Shown: in pieces, positions 52,105 to 59,988 of the stretch
How positions within the stretch are numbered: position 1 is the first letter of the stretch
How the letters are laid out: each line of letters starts with the position of its first letter
Assembly (NCBI GenBank): GCA_964517145.1
Contig: CAZFBN010000009.1
Coordinates: forward strand, 1-64,000
DNA: 64,000 nt
Source of the DNA: JADJNW01 sp964517145
Lineage (GTDB): Bacteria; Bacteroidota; Bacteroidia; Chitinophagales; Saprospiraceae
Direction of reading: 5' to 3'
Made by a program: the position numbers and the translations under genes
Notes under the pieces: model-generated
Databases searched by the model: none
What the model was told of the DNA's origin: nothing
What the model saw: only the letters and a program-made list of their open reading frames with translations

Positions 52105-52311
52105 ATGACTGGTACGTTAGCAGCTTTAGGAGCAGGTTTGGCAGTAATCGGTGCAGGTATTGGCATCGGTAATATCGGTGGCAAAGCGATGGAATCTATC
52201 GCTCGTCAGCCAGAGGCAGCAGGAGATATTCGTTCAAACATGATTGTAATGGCAGCCTTCATCGAAGGTGCAGCCCTGATCGCGATCATCTTGAGCATTT
52301 TTATCAAGTAA
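52105..52311 (+). CDS. atpE: F0F1 ATP synthase subunit c
   Basis: 68 residues, two membrane helices joined by the polar loop ARQPE (33-37). The ion-binding carboxylate is Glu54 in AAFIEGAALI. The residue after it is Gly, not the Ser/Thr seen in sodium-binding c subunits, which favours proton coupling. Glycine-rich helix 1 (GAGLAVIGAGIGIGNIGGKA) is typical. It lies 100 bases after atpB and is followed by a hairpin at 52334-52370. Confidence 0.97.
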   Translation: MTGTLAALGAGLAVIGAGIGIGNIGGKAMESIARQPEAAGDIRSNMIVMAAFIEGAALIAIILSIFIK

Positions 52312-52333
52312 GCCAACCGGCTCAAAAAACATT

Positions 52334-52370
52334 GGGTTGAATACAAAACGGTTGGTTTTGGGTTCAACCC
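52334..52370 (+). repeat. Hairpin between atpE and atpF
   Basis: GGGTTGAA (52334-52341) pairs with TTCAACCC (52363-52370). No T-run follows. A stabilising or partially terminating hairpin after the atpE reading frame could help set its high dosage relative to other subunits; this is inference. Confidence 0.45.
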
Positions 52371-52453
52371 TACCATTCATTAAAAATCAAATGGAAAGTT
52401 GAGCAGCATTAAATTGCTGATTCTCATCTTTCTCATTTCCAAATTGATATGCA

Positions 52454-52966
52454 ATGATTTTTCTAGCAGAATTTTCGGTGATGATGCCCAGCCCAGGTTT
52501 GTTGATCTGGACTACTTTGATTTTTATTCTTTTCTGGACGTTGATGGCGCGGTTTGCGTTCAAACCAATTCAAAATGCCCTGAAACAGCGCGAATCAGAT
52601 ATTCAAACCTCTCTGGATGAGGCGAAGCATGCTAGGGAAGAAATGGCGATGCTGAAAGCAGACAATGAAAAATTGATGCGTCAGGCGCAGGAAGAACGTG
52701 CCAATATTTTGAAAGAAGCCAATGAGGCAAAAGAATCCATCATTACGGAAGCGAAAGTAAAGGCACGCGAAGAAGCGCAGAAAATGATTGCCAATGCAAA
52801 GATGGAAATTGAGCACCAGAAACTGGCTGCTATGACCGATGTAAAAAATCAAATCGGCACCATGGCGATTGAAATCGCTGAAAAACTGTTGCGCAAAGAA
52901 TTGCAAAACGGCGCAGAGCAGGAACGCCTGGTGAACTCGCTGGTGAATGATATGAAATTAAACTAA
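52454..52966 (+). CDS. atpF: F0F1 ATP synthase subunit b
   Basis: Peripheral stalk subunit. 170 residues: one membrane helix (about 13-32, GLLIWTTLIFILFWTLMARF) followed by a long charged helix (about 40-150) with the KESIITEAKVKAREEAQKMI pattern. Methionines at 10 and 11 offer alternative starts. It lies between atpE and atpH in the operon. Confidence 0.95.
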   Translation: MIFLAEFSVMMPSPGLLIWTTLIFILFWTLMARFAFKPIQNALKQRESDIQTSLDEAKHAREEMAMLKADNEKLMRQAQEERANILKEANEAKESIITEAKVKAREEAQKMIANAKMEIEHQKLAAMTDVKNQIGTMAIEIAEKLLRKELQNGAEQERLVNSLVNDMKLN

Positions 52967-52979
52967 AATAGGAAAGGAG

Positions 52980-53038
52980 AGATTTGAAAGGTGAAATCTT
53001 ACACCTTTTTCAAATTTCAAATTTCACTTTTCAAATCT
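52980..53038. repeat. AAATTTCA-type inverted repeat between atpF and atpH
   Basis: AGATTTGAAAGGTGAAAT (52980-52997) pairs with ATTTCACTTTTCAAATCT (53021-53038), 17 of 18 bases. CAAATTTCAAATTTCA tandem units lie in the loop side. It fills the 77-base gap and ends 5 bases before the atpH ATG. Same family as 29752-29815. Confidence 0.6.
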
Positions 53039-53043
53039 GAAAT

Positions 53044-53613
53044 ATGTCGGTAGCAAGAATAGCTCATAGATATGCCAAGTCGCTGATTGACGTTGCCGTA
53101 GAGCAAAACAAGCTGGAGCGCGTGTTGGAAGATGTGCAGTCGTTTCGGGAGATGGTAAAAATTCGCGATTTTTCCTTAATGCTCAAAAGCCCCATTATTC
53201 ATCATAGCCGTAAAGAAGCGATTATTGAAAAACTGTTCACCGGCAAATATGATGCCTTAACCATGTCTTTCTTGCGTGTGCTTACGCAAAAAGGAAGAGA
53301 GATGTACTTGCCAGACATTGCGACAGAATTTATTATAGCGTATAAAAAACTGAAACATATCACAACCGTTCGCATCACCACGGCTGCGCCACTAAACGAT
53401 ACTGCTAAAAAAGCCATCGAAGCCAAGCTGATTGGCAGCGGTAAAACAAGCGAGCATGTAGAACTGTTGACCGTTGTAAATCCGGACATCATTGGTGGCT
53501 ATATTTTGGAGTTTGATGGCAATGTGTACGACGCAAGCACCAAACACCAATTGGTACAACTCAAGGATGAGTTTGATGACAATTTGTATATCTCGCAGAT
53601 TGTTGCTAGGTAA
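53044..53613 (+). CDS. atpH: F0F1 ATP synthase subunit delta
   Basis: 189 residues, linking F1 to the peripheral stalk (OSCP homologue). IAHRYAKSLIDVAVEQNKLERVLEDV (about 5-30) and the C-terminal NPDIIGGYILEFDGNVYDAS (about 151-170) are the family signature (PEIIGGxxxxxxxxxxDxS). Fourth gene of the atp operon. Confidence 0.95.
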   Translation: MSVARIAHRYAKSLIDVAVEQNKLERVLEDVQSFREMVKIRDFSLMLKSPIIHHSRKEAIIEKLFTGKYDALTMSFLRVLTQKGREMYLPDIATEFIIAYKKLKHITTVRITTAAPLNDTAKKAIEAKLIGSGKTSEHVELLTVVNPDIIGGYILEFDGNVYDASTKHQLVQLKDEFDDNLYISQIVAR

Positions 53614-53730
53614 ATGTTAGAATCAAAATTTACAGCTCAAAAGCCTGGAAATTTTAATGTTTTGGAAATTTTGGTTCAAACAATATAATAATTAAGCATT
53701 TTATTTCAAGATCATTATAATATCGAAGAT

Positions 53731-55335
53731 ATGGTTGATGTAAAACCTGATGAAATATCCGCGATACTGAAACAGCAACTGTCTGGCTTCAGCACAACAA
53801 CGGAATTGGAAGAATTTGGTACCGTGCTCCAGGTGGGTGACGGTATTGCTCGTGTATATGGCTTGACGAAAGCTCAAGCTGGTGAATTGGTGGAATTTGA
53901 AACGGGCGTGGAAGCCATCGTTTTGAACCTGGAAGAAGACAACGTAGGGGTCGTATTGATGGGGGCATGGGATGGCATTAAAGAAGGCTCGCGCGTGAAG
54001 CGTACCGGTCGGATTGCCTCTATTCAGGTAGGCGACGGCATGGTGGGGCGCGTTGTGAACTCTTTAGGGCAACCAATTGATGGAAAAGGAGAAATTAAAG
54101 GTGTAAAATACGAGATGCCTTTGGAGCGTAAAGCGCCGGGGGTAATCTATCGCCAGCCAGTAAACGAGCCACTTCAAACCGGTATCAAAGCAATTGATGC
54201 GATGATTCCAATTGGTCGGGGTCAGCGTGAGTTGATTATCGGCGATCGCCAGACTGGGAAGACCGCGATTGCGATTGACACCATCATCAATCAAAAAGAA
54301 TTTCACGACCGCGGCGAAACGGTTTATTGCATTTACGTTGCAGCCGGTCAAAAAGCTTCTACCGTAGCTCAGGTTGCGCGTACTTTGGAAGAGTACGGCG
54401 CGATGGATTACACCATTATCGTTTCTGCTTCTGCTGCCGAACCTGCGCCATTGAAATTTTATGCGCCTTTTGCAGGGGCTGCAATTGGCGAATTCTTCCG
54501 CGATACAGGTCGCCCAGCGGTGATTATTTATGACGATTTGTCCAAGCAAGCTGTGGCATACCGCGAAGTATCATTGCTGTTGCGTCGTCCGCCAGGTCGC
54601 GAGGCTTATCCAGGTGATGTATTCTACCTGCACTCTCGCTTGTTGGAGCGTGCGGCAAAAATTATTCAAAACGACGACATTGCTCGCAACATGAATGACT
54701 TGCCGGATTCTTTGAAAAACGCAACGGATGCAACTGGTCAGCCGCTGGTAAAAGGTGGCGGTTCTCTGACAGCGTTGCCGATTATTGAAACACAGGCAGG
54801 TGACGTTTCGGCGTACATTCCTACCAATGTAATTTCCATTACCGATGGTCAGATTTTCTTGGAATCCCGTCTGTTCAACTCAGGTATTCGCCCTGCAATC
54901 AACGTAGGTATTTCCGTGAGCCGGGTAGGTGGTAACGCGCAGATCAAATCCATGAAAAAAGTAGCCGGTACGCTGAAGCTCGATCAGGCACAGTATGAAT
55001 CTTTGGCAGCTTTCGCAAAATTTGGCTCTGACCTCGATGCTGCAACTACGGCAGTTTTGGAAAAAGGAAAGCGCAACGTAGAAATTTTGAAACAGCCGCA
55101 GTATTCACCGGTTGCTGTTGAAAAACAAGTTGCAATCATTTACCTGGGTACGAAAAACTTGTTGCGCAATGTGCCGGTAGAAAAAGTACAGGTATTTGAA
55201 GAAGTATTCCTGACAGCACTCGAACAACGCCACCCGGAGGCATTGGCAGCTTTCAAAAAAGGTCAACTGCCCGATGAGGAATTGTCAAAAGTAGAAGCAT
55301 TGGCAGCGGAGATCGCTTCGCAGTTTAAAAAATAA
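53731..55335 (+). CDS. atpA: F0F1 ATP synthase subunit alpha
   Basis: Non-catalytic nucleotide-binding subunit of F1. 534 residues. P-loop GDRQTGKTAIA (about 171-181), the DDLSKQAVAYREVSLLLRRPPGREAYPGDVFYLHSRLLER segment (about 270-309) and SRVGGNAQIKSMKKVAG (about 400) are all as expected. It follows atpH by 117 bases. Confidence 0.98.
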   Translation: MVDVKPDEISAILKQQLSGFSTTTELEEFGTVLQVGDGIARVYGLTKAQAGELVEFETGVEAIVLNLEEDNVGVVLMGAWDGIKEGSRVKRTGRIASIQVGDGMVGRVVNSLGQPIDGKGEIKGVKYEMPLERKAPGVIYRQPVNEPLQTGIKAIDAMIPIGRGQRELIIGDRQTGKTAIAIDTIINQKEFHDRGETVYCIYVAAGQKASTVAQVARTLEEYGAMDYTIIVSASAAEPAPLKFYAPFAGAAIGEFFRDTGRPAVIIYDDLSKQAVAYREVSLLLRRPPGREAYPGDVFYLHSRLLERAAKIIQNDDIARNMNDLPDSLKNATDATGQPLVKGGGSLTALPIIETQAGDVSAYIPTNVISITDGQIFLESRLFNSGIRPAINVGISVSRVGGNAQIKSMKKVAGTLKLDQAQYESLAAFAKFGSDLDAATTAVLEKGKRNVEILKQPQYSPVAVEKQVAIIYLGTKNLLRNVPVEKVQVFEEVFLTALEQRHPEALAAFKKGQLPDEELSKVEALAAEIASQFKK

Positions 55336-55342
55336 TTTTAAA

Positions 55343-55415
55343 GATGTCAGATGCCAGAAATCAGATACCAGACGAGTTCTGAAATTCGTTTGGCTTCCGA
55401 CTTCTGACTTCTGCA
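55343..55415. repeat. CAGAAGTC-type repeats with dyad symmetry between atpA and atpG
   Basis: CAGATGCCAGAAATCAGATA and its neighbours on the left are mirrored by GGCTTCCGACTTCTGACTTC on the right, giving an imperfect hairpin. The array ends about 13 bases before atpG. Related to the repeats in ctaA and dnaX. Confidence 0.5.
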
Positions 55416-55428
55416 AATCTGATAAAAA

Positions 55429-56322
55429 ATGCCAGGTAATTTAAAGGAAATACGGGAACGGGTTCGCTCGGTACAAAATACACAGCAGATTACCAAAGCC
55501 ATGAAAATGGTTTCGGCGGCAAAGCTGCGCAAAGCTCAGCAAGCCATTCAGCAAATGCGCCCTTATGCAGACAAGCTGAACTCGATGTTGCGCAATATTT
55601 TGTCTAACATCGATGACGACCTGTCCATTGAATTTGCAAAAGAAAGACCAGTTGAAAAAGCATGCCTGGTAGTCATCACTTCTAATCGCGGATTGGCTGG
55701 CGCTTTCAATGCCAATGTCATCAAGGCGGCTGTGCGTTCTATCTCCACAGAATATGCAGCGGTACGCGCCAAAGGCAACCTGACCATTCTTTGTATTGGC
55801 AAACGCGGCTACGATTTTTTGCGCAAGCGCTATCCTGATTGCACGTTCATTGCGGATTATGTGCATCTGTTTGACAATTTAGGCTCTGTGAATGTCGCGC
55901 AGGTATCAGGCTTTCTCATGGAAGGCTTCCAAAATGGCACGTTTGATCGGGTAACAGTGGCTTATGCGCGTTTTAAAAATGCAGCTACGCAGTACCCGGA
56001 AACAGAACAATTCCTGCCAGTGGCTAAATTGAGTGCAGAAAGTGGCAGCAAGCAACGTGCCTGGTATATTTTTGAACCAGATGCAGAAGGTTTGCTGGGG
56101 TATTTGGTGCCACAAATTTTGCATACGCAATTCTACCGATACAACTTGGATACGCATGCCTCTGAACATGGTGCCCGTATGACAGCAATGGATAAAGCCA
56201 CAGAAAACGCAGAGGAATTGCTGCGCGATTTGAAATTGAGTTACAATAAAGCCCGTCAGGAAGCCATCACGACCGAAATCCTTGAGATTGTTGGGGGTGC
56301 TGCTGCTTTAGGAAACGGTTAA
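55429..56322 (+). CDS. atpG: F0F1 ATP synthase subunit gamma
   Basis: Central rotor shaft. 297 residues. N-terminal helix NLKEIRERVRSVQNTQQITKAMKMVSAAKLRKAQ (about 4-37), VVITSNRGLAGAFNANV near 80, and the C-terminal helix MTAMDKATENAEELLRDLKLSYNKARQEAITTEILEIVGGAAAL (about 247-290) are diagnostic. It is the last gene of this cluster; atpD and atpC are not downstream, a split known in Bacteroidota. Confidence 0.97.
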   Translation: MPGNLKEIRERVRSVQNTQQITKAMKMVSAAKLRKAQQAIQQMRPYADKLNSMLRNILSNIDDDLSIEFAKERPVEKACLVVITSNRGLAGAFNANVIKAAVRSISTEYAAVRAKGNLTILCIGKRGYDFLRKRYPDCTFIADYVHLFDNLGSVNVAQVSGFLMEGFQNGTFDRVTVAYARFKNAATQYPETEQFLPVAKLSAESGSKQRAWYIFEPDAEGLLGYLVPQILHTQFYRYNLDTHASEHGARMTAMDKATENAEELLRDLKLSYNKARQEAITTEILEIVGGAAALGNG

Positions 56323-56352
56323 GACATATTTACATTGCTAATTTTCTCTTTG

Positions 56353-56390
56353 AAAGGGCATTGTCTTGCAAAAGGCGATGCCTTTTTCTA
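56353..56390 (+). terminator. Possible terminator of the atp cluster
   Basis: AAAGGGCAT and ATGCCTTTTT can pair (GGCAT/ATGCC core with a flanking A/T stretch), followed by a T-rich tract. The stem is short and imperfect. Confidence 0.4.
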
Positions 56391-56517
56391 TTTTTATTTT
56401 TTTGAATACCCTGTTTGACTGCGTTTTTAAAATTCTACCTAACTTAGACACCGCTTTGACACAAAACAAGTCGTTTTTCAAATTTCGCATTTCATCTGTC
56501 ACATTTGCCATAAATCT

Positions 56518-57513
56518 ATGAAAGCCATCATTCCAGTAGCCGGTACCGGTGCCAGACTTCGTCCTTTGACCTACACCCAACCCAAACCGCTGATTCCGGT
56601 AGCGGGCAAACCCATCATTTCCTTTATCATTGACCAACTGCGCGCGGTGGGCATCAATGATTTTGTGTTTATAATTGGCTACTTGGGCGAAAAAATCAAG
56701 GACTATGTGGATCACGCTTATCCTTCCATTCACAAAGAATACGTCATGCAGCAGGAACGCCTGGGCTCAGGGCATGCGCTTTGGGTGGCTAGGGAATACT
56801 GGCAAGAGGCAGATGAAGTGATGATTTTTTTTGGAGATGTGATTGTGGATGTTGATTTTTCAAAAGTCATGGAATCGCCCTTTTCTTACCTCGGCGTGAA
56901 GCGCGTACTCAATCCACGGGAATTTGGGGTGGTAGAGTATGACGAGTACAACATTGTTTCTAAAGTAGTTGAAAAACCGCGCATCCCAAAGTCCGACATG
57001 GCAATGGTTGGATTTTATAAAATTCGGGAAGTCAAAGCCTTAGCAGAAGCTTTGGACTTCAATATTGAGCACAATATTCTCACCAATGGTGAATTTCCGC
57101 TCACCGATGCCCTCATGCGCATGATCGAAAAAGGCGCAGAACTGCACACTTATACGGTGGACAACTGGTTTAATTGTGGCAAAAAAGAAGTGCTCCTCGA
57201 AACCAATGCCATTTTGCTCGACCGCGACGGCTATGCTTCCAGTTTCATCCCTGAATTTGACAGCTCTATCATCATTCATCCGGTGAGCATTGGTGAAAAT
57301 TGTCAGATTTCCAATTCCATCATTGGTCCGCACGTCACGGTCGGTCACAATTGCAAAATCAACGATGCCATTGTAAAAGATTCAATCATAGGTAATTACG
57401 CTTCGCTGCGCGAAGTCATTCTACACCATTCGGTCATCGGCAATGATACCGCCATCACCGGCATGCGCACAAGTTTAAACATTGGCGATAATACGGAGAT
57501 TGATTTTAGTTGA
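56518..57513 (+). CDS. Sugar-1-phosphate nucleotidyltransferase with left-handed beta-helix tail
   Basis: 331 residues. N-terminal nucleotidyltransferase: AIIPVAGTGARLRPLTYTQPKPLIPVAGKPII (about 3-34), IFFGDVIVDVD (about 103), and the VVEKPRIPKSDMAMVGFYKI loop (about 153-172). After about residue 245, hexapeptide repeats (IGENCQISNSIIGPHVTVGHNCKIND) form a beta-helix. It probably makes an NDP-sugar (dTDP- or UDP-glucose type) for surface polysaccharides. The sugar and nucleotide cannot be read from the sequence. No rml genes adjoin. Confidence 0.88.
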   Translation: MKAIIPVAGTGARLRPLTYTQPKPLIPVAGKPIISFIIDQLRAVGINDFVFIIGYLGEKIKDYVDHAYPSIHKEYVMQQERLGSGHALWVAREYWQEADEVMIFFGDVIVDVDFSKVMESPFSYLGVKRVLNPREFGVVEYDEYNIVSKVVEKPRIPKSDMAMVGFYKIREVKALAEALDFNIEHNILTNGEFPLTDALMRMIEKGAELHTYTVDNWFNCGKKEVLLETNAILLDRDGYASSFIPEFDSSIIIHPVSIGENCQISNSIIGPHVTVGHNCKINDAIVKDSIIGNYASLREVILHHSVIGNDTAITGMRTSLNIGDNTEIDFS

Positions 57514-57594
57514 GAAAAGAAGGAATAGTTAGGTCAGCGCCCTTTCGTTAGTAAGTATTCGTTCTTTCCTAAAAAATAACTATTTCAACTTTGA

Positions 57595-58200
57595 ATGAAA
57601 ACACCGCTCCCTCTTCCCGACACCTGGCAGCCCCTCACCATTTCCCAAATAACCTCCACCTTTCCCACACTCCGCTGGATTCTGGCAGGCGGCTACGCCC
57701 TGGAACTATTTGTCGGAAAAACCTACCGAGCGCACGGCGACATTGATATTTTGATTGCCCGAAAGGATCAACAACAACTGCTGCACTATTTGCCGCAAAG
57801 CCGCATTTTTATTGCTACGCCGCCGGGGCAGCTGGTTCCTTTTTTTGATACATTTTTTTACGAAAGACCCGTGCAGGACATCTGGATTTTATCCGAAGAT
57901 CAACGATCGTGGTGTTTGCAAATTATGCTGGTGGATATTGAAAATCAACATTGGCGGTACAAACGCAATGATGCGATTCACTTACCCTTTGATGCCATTT
58001 ACTTCAACGTGGAGCAAATCAAGGTATTAAAACCAGAAATTCAGTTGTTGTATAAATCAAAAACGATCCGCCCCAAAGATCAACTGGACTTTGAAATGGT
58101 TTACCCTAAGCTTTGTGATGAAGCGAAAAACTGGCTTCAGCAGAGTTTGAAAAAATGTTATGAGGCGCATGTTTGGACTACTGCTGCGCATTTTATGTAA
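57595..58200 (+). CDS. Nucleotidyltransferase-fold protein resembling aminoglycoside-2''-adenylyltransferase
   Basis: 201 residues. WILAGGYALELFVGKTYRAHGDIDILIARKDQQQLL (about 23-58) is the GG.AL.L..G...R.H.DIDI pattern of the AadB-like nucleotidyltransferases, with both Asp metal ligands. Residues about 142-165 (VLKPEIQLLYKSKTIRPKDQLDFE) match the conserved PE..LL.K....R.KD..DF motif. Most such chromosomal genes have no proven resistance role, so resistance should not be assumed. Its last 8 bases overlap the convergent flavin reductase gene. Confidence 0.82.
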   Translation: MKTPLPLPDTWQPLTISQITSTFPTLRWILAGGYALELFVGKTYRAHGDIDILIARKDQQQLLHYLPQSRIFIATPPGQLVPFFDTFFYERPVQDIWILSEDQRSWCLQIMLVDIENQHWRYKRNDAIHLPFDAIYFNVEQIKVLKPEIQLLYKSKTIRPKDQLDFEMVYPKLCDEAKNWLQQSLKKCYEAHVWTTAAHFM

Positions 58201-59086
58201 GTGACAACTCCTCCCCCAGCCACGCCACTTGCGCCGCTCGTTCCAGATTTTCCTTAGCCAGTTCTTTTTGCGCCAGGCGGTGCAGTTCTTCCAGCGGATG
58301 CTGAGATTGCAGAATGGATTGTATGTGCGGGTCTTTTTTTAAATCAGCCAGCACCTCTTTAGCAGGAACATGCGTCATACCTGCAAATTGTCCTAAGTCA
58401 TTTCCTGTCAGCACTTTGCTTTTCTTCAAACTTTCGGGCAGTTGGTCATATCCAATGCCAATAATATTTTGTGGTTGTAGGATGGTGTAAATTGCTTCGC
58501 CGCTTGCCCGCACGTAGTACGCCCGCCCCATGCGCCCCATGAGGTCAATTTTATGCGGATCAATACGACCGTTTTCATCCAACACGCTTTTGTCCACGTG
58601 CATGCGCAGCACCTTACAAATGATGAGATGCCCGGCACCGCCTTTGTCGCCCAGCGGAATTACTTCCTGTACCTTGCACTCCAGGTGCACCGGCGATTCT
58701 TTGACACGAAAAGGTTTGACCAGATCGGATGGAATGGGCGTCAGCCCTGTTTTTTCAAATTCGCTGATCTCCTTGGGGAATTCAATGCCTGCAACTGCTG
58801 CCTGCCTCACAATGTTGTAAGTCACTACATTGATAACCACTTCGCCTGTTTCTAGCACATTGTGTAGCGTATCTTTCGTCGTATTGCCCTGCACTTTGCG
58901 ATTGGAGGAAAAAACCAAAATCGGTGGGTTCGAGCTAAAACAGTTAAAAAAACTATACGGCGCCAGGTTGGGAATGCCCTCTTTGTCCATCGTACTGGCA
59001 AATGCAATGGGGCGAGGCGCTATGGCACCTAGCAAAAACTGATGAAAATCGGCAGTTGGTATTGTTCCGGGTTCAATAATTAGCAT
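58193..59086 (-). CDS. Flavin reductase-like FMN-binding protein
   Basis: 297 residues, split-barrel FMN-binding fold. GAIAPRPIAFASTMDKEGIPNLAPYSFFNCFSSNPPILVFSS (about 22-63) is the flavin reductase-like signature, followed by KDTLHNVLETGEFVVN-type and HLECKVQEVIPLGDKGGAGHLIICKVLRMHVD segments. Typical homologues are about 200 residues; here a C-terminal extension of about 90 residues (KVLTGNDLGQFAGMTHVPAKEV...) is present, as in some Bacteroidota. NAD(P)H-dependent flavin reduction is inferred. Divergent from grpE. Confidence 0.9.
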   Translation of the reverse strand: MLIIEPGTIPTADFHQFLLGAIAPRPIAFASTMDKEGIPNLAPYSFFNCFSSNPPILVFSSNRKVQGNTTKDTLHNVLETGEVVINVVTYNIVRQAAVAGIEFPKEISEFEKTGLTPIPSDLVKPFRVKESPVHLECKVQEVIPLGDKGGAGHLIICKVLRMHVDKSVLDENGRIDPHKIDLMGRMGRAYYVRASGEAIYTILQPQNIIGIGYDQLPESLKKSKVLTGNDLGQFAGMTHVPAKEVLADLKKDPHIQSILQSQHPLEELHRLAQKELAKENLERAAQVAWLGEELSLT

Positions 59087-59159
59087 ATCGGCTTGGTTAG
59101 AGGCTAAAGTTTAGCAGAATTTTTGAATTTTTTGTAAGGTAAAATAGATTTTTGCAATA

Positions 59160-59186
59160 GTAACGTTGCTTTGTACCAAACGTTAC
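59160..59186. promoter_or_regulatory. Perfect inverted repeat upstream of grpE, possible operator
   Basis: GTAACGTT (59160-59167) and AACGTTAC (59179-59186) are perfect 8-base arms 11 bases apart, ending 21 bases before the grpE -7 element. The dyad does not match CIRCE. It lies between the divergent flavin reductase and grpE genes and could serve either. Confidence 0.5.
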
Positions 59187-59207
59187 AGCTAAGCGTTGAA
59201 TTATCTT

Positions 59208-59215
59208 TACCTTTG
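59208..59215 (+). promoter_or_regulatory. -7 element of the grpE-dnaJ operon
   Basis: TACCTTTG is an exact TAnnTTTG element. No TTTG stands at the standard -33 distance, which may point to an activator or alternative sigma factor. Confidence 0.5.
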
Positions 59216-59313
59216 AAACGCAATTGTAAAAAACATCCTGACAAAATGGCGGCTTTCTGCCAATGGCAAAAAAATTGCAGACAACAGGTATGTGGAATAA
59301 AATACGAAAAACA

Positions 59314-59886
59314 ATGAGTAACCATAAACCAGAAGAACTGGAAAACCAGGACAACCAAGAACTCATCAGCGAACAGGAACAAGCTACTACGGTGGAAGAT
59401 TTTAAGCTGGACAATGCTCAAAACGATGAATACCAGACCCTTTTGACAAATATTCAGACGGAACTGGCTACCATGCAAAAGGATCATGAGGAACTCAAAG
59501 ATAAGTACGTGCGGCTTTTTGCAGAATTTGACAATCATAAAAGACGCACGGTAAAGGAGAAATTGGACTTGATGAAGACCGCTTCACAGGACATTGTGAC
59601 AGCACTTTTGCCAGTTTTAGACGATTTTGACAGGGCAAAACAAAATGGCGAGCTAAGCGAGGGTATTTCGCTTATTTACAACAAAATTTTTAACACGCTG
59701 CAAAACAAGGGTTTGGAGCAGATGGAAAGCAATGGTCAGCCCTTTAGTCCTGAACTCCATGAGGCTTTGACAGAAATTCCCGCCCCAACGGAAGACCTGA
59801 AAGGCAAAGTGGTGGACACGATTGAAAAAGGATACCTGTTGGGTGAAAAAATCATTCGCCACGCAAAAGTTGTTGTTGGAAAATAA
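59314..59886 (+). CDS. grpE: Nucleotide exchange factor GrpE
   Basis: Exchanges ADP for ATP on DnaK. About 190 residues from the ATG at 59314 (MSNHKPEELEN); in-frame ATGs at 59263 and 59290 would add 17 or 8 basic residues. Acidic N-terminus, long coiled coil (about 50-100, KDKYVRLFAEFDNHKRRTVKEK), then LLPVLDDFDRAK and the C-terminal beta domain DLKGKVVDTIEKGYLLGEKIIRHAKVVV. It precedes dnaJ by 102 bases; dnaK is not adjacent. Confidence 0.95.
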   Translation: MSNHKPEELENQDNQELISEQEQATTVEDFKLDNAQNDEYQTLLTNIQTELATMQKDHEELKDKYVRLFAEFDNHKRRTVKEKLDLMKTASQDIVTALLPVLDDFDRAKQNGELSEGISLIYNKIFNTLQNKGLEQMESNGQPFSPELHEALTEIPAPTEDLKGKVVDTIEKGYLLGEKIIRHAKVVVGK

Positions 59887-59920
59887 AAACACATTATAGA
59901 AGTACGGTTTTTGGTTTACG

Positions 59921-59962
59921 AATTCAAACAATCAGAATTCTAAAATCGTAAATCGTCCCAAA
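59921..59962. repeat. AATCGTAAATCG-type repeat before dnaJ
   Basis: ACGAATTCAAACAATCAGAATT followed by AAAATCGTAAATCG in the grpE-dnaJ gap. Related to the arrays before prfA (21001) and aat (about 32975). Confidence 0.45.
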
Positions 59963-59988
59963 GGAATTCTTTGGAATAAATCTCAGAC

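Noticed and set aside
59104..59538. 144-codon minus-strand frame upstream of and across grpE
   Set aside because: Overlaps the grpE promoter and coding start; product is a Phe/Leu/Cys-rich antisense translation.
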